A DNA stretch of 64,000 nucleotides from Janthinobacterium sp. (GCA_003133225.1 PKWL01000098.1:50272-114271); one strand, 5' to 3'; counted from the first letter of the stretch, positions 46,723 to 55,608 are shown. Notes: a model not told the origin generated them from the sequence alone. Translations and numbers: made by a program.

Positions 46723-47697
46723 CTAAACGCCTCCTTTTGCAATTTCACCACGAACAAATTCTGTGATTTTCTCAGCCCATCGGTCGGCATTGTCTTTGTC
46801 AGCGAATTTAATCAAAATCGCGCCATTCCGTGTCGTGATATCGGCAAATTTTTTCTGCCCTACTTTAAGAATATTTGCTTTCGGGTGCGCCTTTTGTTCC
46901 GACTTCCCTTTAATCATTTCCAGCGCCGCTTTTTCCGTTAGCGATTCATTTTCATAGAGTTGGCGCACGGCTTCATTGACTTTATCTGCACGCCCCTCCT
47001 TGGCCAGACTGGCGAATCGAGCCGCCATGACGGATCCGAGTATCCATGGTTTCGTATTCAACAGCGACTTGGCGTCGTCCGGCAATCCGTCAAATGAGAG
47101 AATATTTGATATATGAGCTGCGCTCAATCCGGATTCCTGTGCAATAACGACTTGCGCCTTTCCGGTTAGATTTTGCAAGGCGGAAAACCCCTTGAACTGT
47201 TCGTAGTGGGTAAGTGCCGGCGAAAAGAGGTTTGTGTAAAACGCTGCGGACAAAGCTTCTGTCTCGCTAAATTCGAGTAGATTCGCCTCAATCGTTTCCC
47301 TTCCCAACTCCCTATATGCTTGAACGCGATTGTGGCCGGCGACGATCTCGTAACCGCCTGCAGCATGCTTTCGAATCGTGATCGGGTTGATCAACCTGTG
47401 GTGTTCAAGATTGCGTTTCAACTCACCAAATTCTTCCGGCGTTAGTATTCTTTTTCTGCCAGTAATTTCAACCAAATCAGTGATCTTGATGATTCGGCTT
47501 TGCTTCAACTCATTGAGTGCTTGCTCCGCTTCAAACCTTGCCTGCTCCGCTTCCTCGCGCCCAAATGTGGCTTTCATAAAAACTCCAGGGCCCGTTTTAG
47601 CCGCTGGCGACGCGGCCTCATCGGTGCCGGTTTTAACGTCGCCTTTAACAACAATATTGTTGGTCACTCTTGCCATTCTGTCTGTGAGCTTGCTCAT
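46723..47697 (-). CDS. parB: ParB partition protein
   Basis: 324 aa from the ATG at 47697, which shares its A with the parA stop codon (TGATG). Motifs: LVEITGRKRILTPEEFGELK; NPITIRKHAAGGYEIVAGHN with RVQAYRELGRETIEANLLEF (the ParB/Srx CTPase-type domain); and a central HTH, IAQESGLSAAHISNILSF. The C-terminal ~70 residues are a dimerisation domain (QKFADITTRNGAILIKFADK-like). It binds centromere-like parS sites and stimulates the ParA ATPase to segregate the replicon. A parS site was not identified. Confidence 0.88.
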   Translation of the reverse strand: MSKLTDRMARVTNNIVVKGDVKTGTDEAASPAAKTGPGVFMKATFGREEAEQARFEAEQALNELKQSRIIKITDLVEITGRKRILTPEEFGELKRNLEHHRLINPITIRKHAAGGYEIVAGHNRVQAYRELGRETIEANLLEFSETEALSAAFYTNLFSPALTHYEQFKGFSALQNLTGKAQVVIAQESGLSAAHISNILSFDGLPDDAKSLLNTKPWILGSVMAARFASLAKEGRADKVNEAVRQLYENESLTEKAALEMIKGKSEQKAHPKANILKVGQKKFADITTRNGAILIKFADKDNADRWAEKITEFVRGEIAKGGV

Positions 47698-48866
47698 CAA
47701 TTTTCCTTCCATTTTCTGCTGATTTCATCATCAACATACTGGGCCAAGCGGTCGAGGGGATCTTTGTAGCGTTGGTAAGCCTCTACGCTTCCATCCGGTT
47801 TACTCAGATCATAGATTGTTTTGAGCTGTGCGGAGGAAGATCGTGCGGCCGTCGAATCGGGTATTTCCATCGGCAGAACGTGTGGTGCATACGCAAAATT
47901 AATCCAGCTGCGAACAATCGGCACAAGCGGATCCGCTTTTACCTTCGTTAATAATATGGAGACAAAGTCGTATTTCTTTGTTTCTGCAACACCTGGCAAC
48001 TGGGAAGCTAAGTCGGAGAAAATTTTCCAAAACTGCGTCGACGACGCGAAGTCCAGGGCATCTGGAGGGCAGGGCATGATTAGACCATTAGAGGCAATTA
48101 GCGCGTTAATAGTCAAATAGCTTAACGATGGGCTCGTGTCAATCAAGATCACGTCATATAACTCTCTTAATGGCTCAACGCCTTTTCTAAGAACGTCCCA
48201 AAACTCGTATGTCTTGTCTTTATTGCGTCTGCTTGGCATGACGAACTCGGCCACGAACAACGCTGACGATGCAGGGATCAGATCAAGATTTGACCAGTAG
48301 GTTGGTTGAATCGCATAGTTCAGGTCGTTGCAATCGCCATGAACAAGCGGCATCAACGTTTGTTCTTCTTCGACGTCCGAGTCAGGCGCGACTCCCAAAA
48401 GCTGTGTACTTGAACCTTGTGGGTCACAATCAATAAGCAGGCAACGCCGGCCGAGAAGTGTCAGCGCCTGTGCCAGCGCAACGATCGTCCCAGTTTTAGC
48501 GACACCGCCTTTGTAATTGCAGCAACTTATGACACTGCCGAGTTTGCCTTTTGGCCGAGGTTTTCTAGCTCCAAGTTCATGGACCCAACAATAAACATCA
48601 TCCAAGGAAAACTCAAGACCATGTCCATTTCCTTTTTTAATGCCCGAGGGGAGGGCGTGCTTGCGCGCAAGGTAGTGAAATTTAGATTTATCGATTCCGC
48701 ACAGGCTGGAAATTTGGGTTGCAGTGAAGGTGGGCGGCAGTTTGCGCGGATTTGGTTCCAGCATCGCGTTTCGCACCTGGGATAAGACATCAGCCGCGTT
48801 GGCCGAGAGCGACACCAAATCGGCGATCGAAAGCGTTTTTTTAAGTTCCGGCAACGTTGTGTACAT
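47697..48866 (-). CDS. parA: ParA partition ATPase (type Ia)
   Basis: 389 aa. The ATG at 48866 is preferred because GGAG lies five bases upstream. An N-terminal extension of ~100 residues carries a MerR-like HTH (PTFTATQISSLCGIDKSKFH), marking a type Ia ParA that represses its own operon. The deviant Walker A motif is CNYKGGVAKTGTIVALAQAL (KGGVAKT instead of KGGVGKT). LLIDCDPQGSSTQLLG and VILIDTSPSLSYLTINAL follow. With ParB it moves plasmid copies apart. The AT-rich region upstream and the inverted iteron at ~48.99 kb are likely regulatory. Confidence 0.9.
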   Translation of the reverse strand: MYTTLPELKKTLSIADLVSLSANAADVLSQVRNAMLEPNPRKLPPTFTATQISSLCGIDKSKFHYLARKHALPSGIKKGNGHGLEFSLDDVYCWVHELGARKPRPKGKLGSVISCCNYKGGVAKTGTIVALAQALTLLGRRCLLIDCDPQGSSTQLLGVAPDSDVEEEQTLMPLVHGDCNDLNYAIQPTYWSNLDLIPASSALFVAEFVMPSRRNKDKTYEFWDVLRKGVEPLRELYDVILIDTSPSLSYLTINALIASNGLIMPCPPDALDFASSTQFWKIFSDLASQLPGVAETKKYDFVSILLTKVKADPLVPIVRSWINFAYAPHVLPMEIPDSTAARSSSAQLKTIYDLSKPDGSVEAYQRYKDPLDRLAQYVDDEISRKWKEN

Positions 48867-48985
48867 ACAACTCCTGTTCAAGGTTTTTGCAAAAAAAGCA
48901 CAAACCACAGAATAACGTTTACTGCTTGTAATTTCAATATAATGTGTAAATTGAGTGGTTTATTGAGTCTAATGCAAACCATCTC

Positions 48986-49005
48986 ACCCAAACTGACTCA
49001 CCTGA
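48986..49005 (-). repeat. Inverted iteron-like copy before parA
   Basis: The minus strand reads TCAGGTGAGTCAGTTTGGGT, matching the iteron consensus at 49.28-49.46 kb in the opposite direction. It lies ~120 bases upstream of the parA start. Initiator binding here could couple replication to partition or repress parA. Confidence 0.6.
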
Positions 49006-49224
49006 ACAGATGATCGGCCCAAAACGACGTCAATTTGATCACTGATTCACGTCAAAATCATGAATTAACAGTGTTAGAGAGATTGATTAGTGACTGAATG
49101 GCAATAAAAATTTCCACTTTAGCCCCGTGTTCATAGCAGACGTTTGTTTGGTTTCGCATTTCGTTCTTTTTCAAAAGATGCAGCGAGTATGTTGAGTGTT
49201 TTTTTGAAATAAACCTTAAAAACC

Positions 49225-49490
49225 CTTAAATACAATTTAAGCGAGCGGAGAACCGCAGCCACCCTAAGTCTCCGGCCATATAGGTGAGCGGCTTTGGGGG
49301 TGTAGGTGAGTCACTTTGGGGGCGTAGGTGAGTTACTTTGGGGTGATGGCCAGTTTTAGGTGAGCTACTTTGGGGTGGTAGGTGAGTGGATATGAGCATC
49401 AACCCTTCTTCAGGTGAGCGAAGTTGGGGGCGCGGCATAGTCAGGTGAGCTAGTTTGGGGATGAGCCGAATTTCAGGTGATAGATATTGC
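49225..49490 (+). other. Iteron origin of replication (oriV)
   Basis: Direct repeats of the form T-A/C-AGGTGAG-N4-TTTGGGG begin at 49281, 49303, 49325, 49357, 49379 (degenerate), 49410, 49441 and 49473 (partial), mostly spaced by 22 bp or 32 bp, about one or one and a half helical turns apart per unit. A/T-rich sequence with the inverted CTTAAA/TTTAAG (49225-49241) lies to the left and could be the melting region. The rep gene starts 37 bases after the last repeat. The array is therefore the origin recognised by the Rep_3 initiator. Confidence 0.85.
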
Positions 49491-49526
49491 TTGCCGAAGA
49501 TCACTTGAAGGGTTAATCTCTCATTC

Positions 49527-50810
49527 ATGGAAAAAATTGCCGTCGCCGCCATTGAACAAAATAAATCGGTTCGTCGCTCAAACGAGACTATAGCGATACT
49601 TCCGAAGGCTGGCAGGATCACGCTGTTAACAAGGCGCATCTTCAACATTATGTTGTATTTTTCTCAGATTGACGGGGTTAAAGACGTTTATCGCCGGTCG
49701 ATAGGCGAAATAATGTCTCATGCCCAGTTTGGAAGCAAGAACAGTGAAATCATTAAAGAGCATCTGCGGTTGTTGAGGGGGATAGAAGTCGAATGGAATT
49801 CAAAAACCGACGAGGAGAAGCGTTGGGGTATCAGCGGCATGATCGCCGAAGTTGAAATTATCGAAAAGCCAGGCATAGGCACGTTCATCGAGTGGTCGTT
49901 ACCGCCGAAAATTCGCGACAGGATGCTTGATCCGGAGTTCTACACAAAACTGAGCCTGCAAATTCACTCCAGCTTGCGTACAGGCTCCTCAGTGGCTTTG
50001 TTTGAAATATGCTCTCGTTATGCCAGCAATCCATCTGGAGTCACTCAGCGGGCACCGTGGGAGTGGTGGCGGCCAAGATTGACCGGCACGTTCGAAACGA
50101 CTGACGCGAAGCCGGAATATAAATACTTCAAGCGGGATGTACTGAAGCCATCCATTGCAGAAATAAATGTGTTGGCTGAATTCCAGATTGAGTTGATCGA
50201 ACACAAGAATGGCAAGTGGGTTGAAGAGATTCAATTTTCGATCACCAGACCGAAGCAGAAGAAGCTAAACCTCGACATGATCGAGCCGGTGGATGGCGCC
50301 CTGCTTGAGCAATTGCTGCGTATGGGACTGAGCCAATCGGACGCCCAAAGTTTTTTTGTCTCGCATGATGCCAAATTCATAAAAGCCACCATCGACCTAA
50401 CGGAAAAACGCGCAGCGAACCCGAAACTGCCGGCGCTACTGTCGCAAGCAGCATGGTTCAAGTCGGCCATTGAAAAAAAATACGCCAAGCCTCCCGAACT
50501 TGTCGCCACACCTTTCATCAAAAAAATTGAAGATAAAACGTCCCGACGCGATCAACTGGTTGCGGAGTTCGCTGTTCATCGACATCAAGAAGCATTGCGA
50601 TATTTCAAGGAACTAACCCCGGAAGAGCAAGCACAAAAGTTGACAGAATGTTTCGCCGGAGATGTTGGACTCACGGTAAAAAGCGAATACCGTCGTAAGG
50701 GCCTTACGTCAAAAATTGCGGAAACAACACTTGCAAAATGGATTGTCGATCAGCTTTGGGGAGAACCCACTAGCGAAGAGTTGCTGGAATACTCCATGCA
50801 ACAAAAGTAA
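49527..50810 (+). CDS. Plasmid replication initiator, Rep_3 (RepB-like) family
   Basis: 427 aa. The N-terminal WH1-type domain starts at RRSNETIAILPKAGRITLLT; ALFEICSRYASNPSGVTQRA with PWEWWRPRLTG and KYFKRDVLKPSIAEIN are the characteristic WH2/DNA-contact segments of Rep_3 initiators. The C-terminal ~150 residues (from KQKKLNLDMIEPVDGALLEQ) form a helical extension common in Burkholderiales plasmid initiators. It binds the iterons immediately upstream and opens the origin; dimer/monomer forms normally control copy number. Together with parAB it defines an autonomously replicating unit. Confidence 0.92.
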   Translation: MEKIAVAAIEQNKSVRRSNETIAILPKAGRITLLTRRIFNIMLYFSQIDGVKDVYRRSIGEIMSHAQFGSKNSEIIKEHLRLLRGIEVEWNSKTDEEKRWGISGMIAEVEIIEKPGIGTFIEWSLPPKIRDRMLDPEFYTKLSLQIHSSLRTGSSVALFEICSRYASNPSGVTQRAPWEWWRPRLTGTFETTDAKPEYKYFKRDVLKPSIAEINVLAEFQIELIEHKNGKWVEEIQFSITRPKQKKLNLDMIEPVDGALLEQLLRMGLSQSDAQSFFVSHDAKFIKATIDLTEKRAANPKLPALLSQAAWFKSAIEKKYAKPPELVATPFIKKIEDKTSRRDQLVAEFAVHRHQEALRYFKELTPEEQAQKLTECFAGDVGLTVKSEYRRKGLTSKIAETTLAKWIVDQLWGEPTSEELLEYSMQQK

Positions 50811-51182
50811 TGATCATGCGATTTTTGCGGGGATGTTCTTCGGACGTAACAGGACTCGCCAGGTAAAGGTGCAGCTCGTTCAACAGTATCTGAAGCGACT
50901 TGCATTCAAATATTAGGTACTTGATAGTCGTTTCGGGCCAAAAATGTGAAAAACGCTTTCCTGATAATTGCGCTTATCAGGAAAGGACGTGCCCAGGCTA
51001 CGCTGATTCAAAGGTTCCCACCTTACAGGGCATGGGCCTAAAGTGCGTTTTCGAGAGCCTGCTGATGTCCTTGCCGATTTCCGGAGCGCCTGGGTATCAA
51101 TCAGCTATCCCCATGGCATTGTTTTTATCAAAATTATTGGCACCATAAGTGAATGTGCAAACGATTTGAAGGAGTTTGGATC
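50811..51182. other. Intergenic stretch with a large palindrome
   Basis: No gene. The palindrome at 50956-50985 (listed separately) is the main structure. A partial reading (LGMGLKCVFESL-like) around 51020-51140 was not recognised. Confidence 0.45.
50956..50985. repeat. Perfect 12-bp palindrome, pdif-like recombination site candidate
   Basis: Arms CTTTCCTGATAA and TTATCAGGAAAG flank the 6-bp centre TTGCGC. Inner ends TAA-6 bp-TTAT match the geometry of XerC/XerD sites (two 11-bp arms and a 6-bp core). No T-tract follows, so a rho-independent terminator of rep is less likely. It may be a plasmid dimer-resolution site. Confidence 0.45.
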
Positions 51183-51377
51183 ATGAACATTAAACCCATC
51201 AAGACTGCCGACAACCATCGCGAGGCATTGAAGGAAATTGAAGTGCCGATGATGGCTGGGGTAGATACGCCAGAAGGTGACCGCCTGGACATCCTTGCGA
51301 CACTGGTTGAGGTGTACGAATTAAAGCATTTTCCAATGCCAGATCCGATTGATGCCATTGTATTAAATAGAATATGA
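51183..51377 (+). pseudogene. HigA-type antitoxin, N-terminal fragment
   Basis: 64 codons reading MNIKPIKTADNHREALKEIE, DTPEGDRLDILATLVEVYEL and FPMPDPIDAI. This is the conserved N-terminal half of HigA-family antitoxins; the C-terminal HTH (normally about 60 more residues) is missing and the frame closes at 51377. No HigB toxin gene is next to it. It is a decayed antitoxin remnant. Confidence 0.65.
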
Positions 51378-51395
51378 GTTGACCTATGCCGAAAG

Positions 51396-51611
51396 ATGCC
51401 GTTTGCGTCGCACCGCCCGGCGTCGCAGATCGTCCGCGACATGATGCGGGGGTACGTCCAACGCCAGCGTGAGGCAAGGGAATACGGTGCGTTTCTGCAC
51501 AGCAAGGTCGATACGGCGCGACTTTCGATGCGCGCCGATATTGGCCGTTCCAACGAGGAGGTCGAAGCCAGGCTCGCTGCGCGCCGCGCCCAACCGTCCG
51601 CGAAAGAGTGA
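51396..51611 (+). CDS. Antitoxin-like protein (RHH family), N-terminally short
   Basis: 71 aa: RPASQIVRDMMRGYVQRQRE, AREYGAFLHSKVDTARLSMR and IGRSNEEVEARLAARRAQ. This matches the C-terminal two thirds of ribbon-helix-helix antitoxins of RelB/ParD type; the N-terminal DNA-binding strand is absent or replaced by MPFASH. It is followed by a damaged RelE/ParE toxin gene. A stable antitoxin with a dead toxin is a common decay state. Confidence 0.55.
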   Translation: MPFASHRPASQIVRDMMRGYVQRQREAREYGAFLHSKVDTARLSMRADIGRSNEEVEARLAARRAQPSAKE

Positions 51612-51860
51612 GGCGAAAGTACGTTGGACGTCAGGAGCCGAGCAAGATCGAGACGACGTGTGAAACTATATTGCGCGCGACGCTCTGGCGGCGACTAGGA
51701 TGGACGAGTTATTCAGCGATGTGGTCGCGATGTTGGCCAACTTTCCGTACGTTGGACACCTTGCCGACATTGCCGGCACTCGCGAGCCGATTCCACATGA
51801 AGGCGCGCCAATGGCCGCCCGCACCGGCTGGCAACAAAGCACGGCGATGCTTGAACGTAT
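51609..51860 (+). pseudogene. RelE/ParE-family toxin remnant, frameshifted
   Basis: The frame KVRWTSGAEQDRDDV at ~51620-51660 is the toxin N-terminus. It then shifts: the continuation YIARDALAATRMDELFSDVV, AMLANFPYVGHLADIAGTRE, then PIPHE is in another frame, and the C-terminal ARQWPPA occurs in a third. An internal segment between PHE and ARQWPP is missing. The toxin is not functional. Confidence 0.7.
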
Positions 51861-51985
51861 TTTCATTTTTCCCCATTTTGTTTTATTTTGTCACGGCCTT
51901 TGTTAACATGACATTCCGCGCATAATGTCACTTTTTCTTGTCAAGCCAGTTATCGATGGCGGCTTCGGCATGCGGACTGGCCATC

Positions 51986-52570
51986 TTAGAAGTGTATTTT
52001 GCCCCAGATAAATAGAACATTGCCATCGCCTTTACCCCCTGGAATGTAAGTGGCTTCAAGAGAAAATTTCTGGTATTCCAGAGTGAACAACGGCAGGACT
52101 CCGGGGAAGGGCGTGTAGTGGCCGATATCCGTACGGGTGGTCAGAAAGGCGGTGTACCCAAGGCCAAATTTGAGACCTTCGATCAAGTGCCAGTAGGTCT
52201 TGTAGCCATAGCCGGCAATGTATTCTGGTTTGAAATGGGAGTCATGAAAACCCATGGCGTACAGGCCGTGCCAGTCACCATCCTGGTCATAGACGCCCTT
52301 GCCGACGCCCAGTCCCAGCGGAGTTTCATCGAAGCTGTCGATTTTTTGCTGAGTGTAGGCAAAGTGCATGTGGTACGTTTCTAGCGGTAAATAGAGTTCC
52401 GGCTGCCCTTCTTCCCACGTTGTTTCAAGGGGCTGAACCGCACGGTCGTACCAAGAGGCAGATGGGAAAGATGCGGCAGGCTGAGCAAGTTCTTCGGCAG
52501 CAGCCGAATCAGTTATCACCATAACGACCAGGCCTGCGGCAAAAAAAAGAGAAAAGGCACGTAATTTCAT
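51986..52570 (-). CDS. pagP: Lipid A palmitoyltransferase PagP
   Basis: About 194 aa from the ATG at 52570 (MKLRAFSLFFAAGL), which gives a signal peptide with AAA-type cleavage. A longer reading from 52612 is less likely. The mature protein is an eight-stranded outer-membrane beta barrel: SWYDRAVQPLETTWEEGQPE; LYLPLETYHMHFAYTQQKID; GVGKGVYDQDGDWHGLYAMG; FHDSHFKPEYIAGYGYKTYW; YIPGGKGDGNVLFIWGKIHF with terminal Phe. The catalytic His in TYHMHF, Asp/Ser in FHDSHF are those of PagP. It transfers palmitate from phospholipid to lipid A and confers resistance to cationic peptides. Location on a plasmid-like segment is unusual. Confidence 0.9.
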   Translation of the reverse strand: MKLRAFSLFFAAGLVVMVITDSAAAEELAQPAASFPSASWYDRAVQPLETTWEEGQPELYLPLETYHMHFAYTQQKIDSFDETPLGLGVGKGVYDQDGDWHGLYAMGFHDSHFKPEYIAGYGYKTYWHLIEGLKFGLGYTAFLTTRTDIGHYTPFPGVLPLFTLEYQKFSLEATYIPGGKGDGNVLFIWGKIHF

Positions 52571-53153
52571 TTTAAGGGCATTAAAACATTTACATGCTGT
52601 TAAAAAATTCAAATCGTCTCAATCAAAGTGCAAAAAATGACGCACCTATTTTTACCGACTCGTGGCGATTTTCGGGTTTTTTCTCAACCCATAACGACTT
52701 TTTCAGCAGCATGTTAGCGTAATCCTAGACTACATGGTATAGCGGCGTTGGCGCAAGGGCATGGTATGACCGCCAAGGGGAAAGTCGTCTGTTCAGCCGC
52801 GTACTGCTCCCGGCTACCGGCATCATCGTGCAGATAGTGCTGAACAGATAACCGATGGGGGGAGTCGGCCCCGTCTGGGATTGAGCCAAATTTTTCGGCA
52901 CTGTTTTGAATGCAGCATTCGTGCTTGCAGATTTACGCGTGGCTGCTGCTGTAACGTGTGTGGCCGCGAGTAAGTTAAGATGCCGCTATCGCGGATAAGC
53001 TCTCGCTGGGGCAGTCGCCGACGGCCTCCAGCTCATCCCTGACGATGATACTGCTTTGGCCAAGCTGGCCGCAGACTATCAACTCATGGTTGATGACGGG
53101 TTGTTTCCCGCACAGGGCGAACGGCGGTCGGGCGGCGCCGGGACTCGCGAGGC
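52571..53153. other. Gap between pagP and the HD-GYP gene
   Basis: No gene is recognised. A short + strand open stretch (LIPDDDTALAKLAADYQLMV, then DDGLFPAQ) at about 53030-53120 looks like a helical coding remnant but has no start and no known homologue to me. The remainder shows no RNA gene or repeat. Confidence 0.35.
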
Positions 53154-54380
53154 TTAAGTAGCGGCGGTATCGTCCAGCCAAAAGCGATCGACGTCTTTTA
53201 GGCCCCATTTACTGGCGTCCTCGCGTGCGACGATTTTGTCCTGCAATCCGGGGCCCGCCAGATCGAGCAATGCAGGCGTGATATACGCCATCGATTTGCT
53301 GGAAAAAAAGACCCTCACTTTCGGCGACAACAGTGATTTTCCCACTTGCTGTTCCACCACCACACCGAGTCTGCCCGATTCAAGCCGAACCAGAGTGCCG
53401 ACCGGATAAATGCCAATGCTCCTGACGAAAGCCTGGAAAACGACGGCATCGAAATGGCCCTCGCTCCATCCCGCCATCTTGCGCAGGGACTCGGCCGGAC
53501 ACCAGCCCTGTTTGTAAGGCCGATTCGAGGTGATCGCATCATAGACGTCGCATACGGCGCCCATGCGCGCATACAGACTGATCTGATCCCCCGACAGGCG
53601 ATCGGGATAACCACTGCCATCCATTTTTTCATGGTGATGCCGGCACACATCGAGGGCAATCGGTCCGACGCTGTTTGCCAGCAGCAGCATCTGGTGGCCT
53701 GCGCCGGGATGTTCCTTGACCGATACAAATTCGGCATCCGTGAGCTTTCCCGGCTTGTTCAGGATGTCCAGAGAGATGGCCATCTTGCCGATGTCATGCA
53801 GCAGGCCCGCCAATCCGGCTTCACGCGTTTGTTCATCGTCCAGCCCGAGTTGTGCGGACAAGGCGATCATCAAGGCACACACGGCCACGGAATGCATGTA
53901 AGTATAGTCATCGGCCGTCTTCAACCTGGCCAGGCTGATGAGTGCGCCCGGATTGCGCATGACTGATGCTGCGATGTCCTCCACCAAGACCTTCGCATGT
54001 TCTCCGTCAATGGCCTTACCCATCCGGGCTTCGTTGAACATCGACACGACGGCCTGTTTGGACTCGTCGACGATCCGCGCCGCACGCCCGATCTCTTCGG
54101 CCATGGAGACGGGGACGATATGCTTGAACCCGGGCGCCGCGTCGGGCACGCGCGTTAGCGCTGGCGGCGCCTCAGCGGCCACGCTTTCCGCCAAAACGTC
54201 GAGGCCCTTGGCAACATCAATCCAGACTTCATCGATGCTGCCTTGTGTGATTTTATCGAGCGTCGCCTGATCTCTCAACTTGAACGATTTTTGCCAGAAA
54301 GGTGTGTTCAGCCAGGAGCCGCACATCTCATGGATATGCATGCCCTGCCTCAATTGCTTAATGCCGATTTTTTTTAACAT
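53154..54380 (-). CDS. HD-GYP domain c-di-GMP phosphodiesterase
   Basis: 408 aa. The N-terminal ~130 residues match the DUF3391 domain (IKQLRQGMHIHEMCGSWLNT, PFWQKSFKLRD). The C-terminal HD-GYP domain has LARLKTADDYTYMHSVAVCA, LLHDIGKMAISLDILNKPGK, KEHPGAGHQML, VCRHHHEKMDGSGYPDRL and ARMGAVCDVYDAITSNRPYK. The metal-binding HD, H and HHE-x-x-DG-x-GYP residues are intact, so active hydrolysis of c-di-GMP is likely. It is next to chemotaxis genes, linking motility and second-messenger control. Confidence 0.9.
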   Translation of the reverse strand: MLKKIGIKQLRQGMHIHEMCGSWLNTPFWQKSFKLRDQATLDKITQGSIDEVWIDVAKGLDVLAESVAAEAPPALTRVPDAAPGFKHIVPVSMAEEIGRAARIVDESKQAVVSMFNEARMGKAIDGEHAKVLVEDIAASVMRNPGALISLARLKTADDYTYMHSVAVCALMIALSAQLGLDDEQTREAGLAGLLHDIGKMAISLDILNKPGKLTDAEFVSVKEHPGAGHQMLLLANSVGPIALDVCRHHHEKMDGSGYPDRLSGDQISLYARMGAVCDVYDAITSNRPYKQGWCPAESLRKMAGWSEGHFDAVVFQAFVRSIGIYPVGTLVRLESGRLGVVVEQQVGKSLLSPKVRVFFSSKSMAYITPALLDLAGPGLQDKIVAREDASKWGLKDVDRFWLDDTAAT

Positions 54381-54559
54381 GTCCTGAACCTGTTGATTTT
54401 TATCACCTATGAGACATCATATAGAATTTTCTCACTGGGATTTCACGGTATTTAATTTGCAATGATGTATTTTTGGTCAGTGGCCCGGAATGTCGCTCTA
54501 ACGTGGAGGCGTGCCTAATACGCGCGGATTCTGCGTCGCCGCTTGAAACCGATACAGCA

Positions 54560-55207
54560 TTAGAACCCAAGGTCGGCAAGCAGATCGTCCACGCCTTCCT
54601 GGCCGAGCGCGATGCTGCCCGGCGCGCCGGGCCCGGCCGTAAGCTCGTTCCTGGAGATCTGCACGATCGTTCCCTGCGGCGCGGCATCGATCAGCAGTTT
54701 CAGCAAGTCGTTTTCGGTGCGCTCCATCAACGTGACCACCTTCTTGATGAGCTAGCCCGTCAGATCCTGAAAATCCTGCGCCATCATGATGTCCGATAGC
54801 GCCAAACGGGTGGCGCCACAGCCTGTTTGTACCTCGGCCAGAAAACCGCGCGTGGCGGCGATCAGCTGCGCCTGTTCCGGCGTCGCTGGCGCGGCAGCGC
54901 CGGCCCAGGACAGTTCCAGAGCCGCGGCCTTGCCCGCAAGCTGCTCCAGCCGCGGGACATTTTCCTCGACCTTGCCAGGGACGATGTTGGCGGCGTTTTC
55001 CGTCAAGCTGGCAATGTGCAGCAAGCGCTCGCGGGCGGAGGGAAACTCGCTGGCGGCATCGGCCAGCGCGCTTTCCGTGCCAATCTCGCACAGGGTGTCA
55101 TGCAGCGCCCGTACAATGATCCCGAGGCGCTCGAATACCGGGAGACTGTCACTGCCCGGCGCCGGGAACACGAAGCCGTCGCTGCCAGGCTGGATGGCGT
55201 CATTCAT
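54560..55207 (-). pseudogene. cheZ: CheZ phosphatase, interrupted by an amber codon
   Basis: 215 codons if the stop is read through, which is the usual CheZ size. The N-terminal part is a long helical hairpin. The catalytic segment reads IMMAQDFQDLTG followed by TAG at 54752-54754 and then LIKKVVTLMERTENDLLKLL in the same frame, down to the C-terminal CheY-binding peptide VDDLLADLGF. The TAG is one base from CAG and stands exactly where the catalytic Gln (Q147 in E. coli numbering, four residues after D143) belongs. Without suppression only a 151-aa truncated product lacking the phosphatase residue is made. Start overlaps the cheY stop by ATGA. Confidence 0.85.
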
Positions 55208-55608
55208 TGGAGTCCTTTCTTTGCCAGAATCTTGTCCAGCTTTTCCTTCAGCGTTGCCGCATTGAAGGGTTTGACGATATATCCGTCCGCCCCGGCCTGC
55301 GCAGCGGCAATGATGTTTTCCTTCTTGGCTTCGGCCGTCACCATCAGCACCGGCAGATGATTCAGGCCCGCGTCCTGCCGGATGGCCTGCAGCAGTTGCA
55401 GGCCATCCATCACTGGCATGTTCCAGTCGCTGATGACAAAATCGATCGCTGTCGCATCATCCTTGCCCGAGCGCAGCAGATGGAGTGACTTTTCACCATC
55501 TTCGGCTTCGCGAACGTGAGCATGGCCTAGTTCCCTTAGCAGGTTGGAGATAATTCGCCGCATGGTGGGAAAATCGTCAACAACGAGAAATTTATGTTCA
55601 TCGGTCAT
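55204..55608 (-). CDS. cheY: CheY response regulator
   Basis: 134 aa single-domain receiver. The acid pocket is [10 protein letters not shown], the phospho-acceptor Asp is in [12 protein letters not shown], Thr in VLMVTAEA, aromatic switch in DGYIVKPFN with the conserved Lys. It carries the chemotaxis signal to the flagellar switch. It is followed by cheZ through an ATGA overlap, so their products were made in step. The intact CheY with an interrupted CheZ is noteworthy. Confidence 0.92.
   Translation of the reverse strand: MTDEHKFLVVDDFPTMRRIISNLLRELGHAHVREAEDGEKSLHLLRSGKDDATAIDFVISDWNMPVMDGLQLLQAIRQDAGLNHLPVLMVTAEAKKENIIAAAQAGADGYIVKPFNAATLKEKLDKILAKKGLQ

Noticed and set aside
49281..49490. 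Regularly spaced repeats that might be a CRISPR array
   Set aside because: The repeat unit is ~19 bp with only 3-13 bp between units and lies next to a Rep_3 gene; there are no spacers or cas genes, so it is an iteron array.
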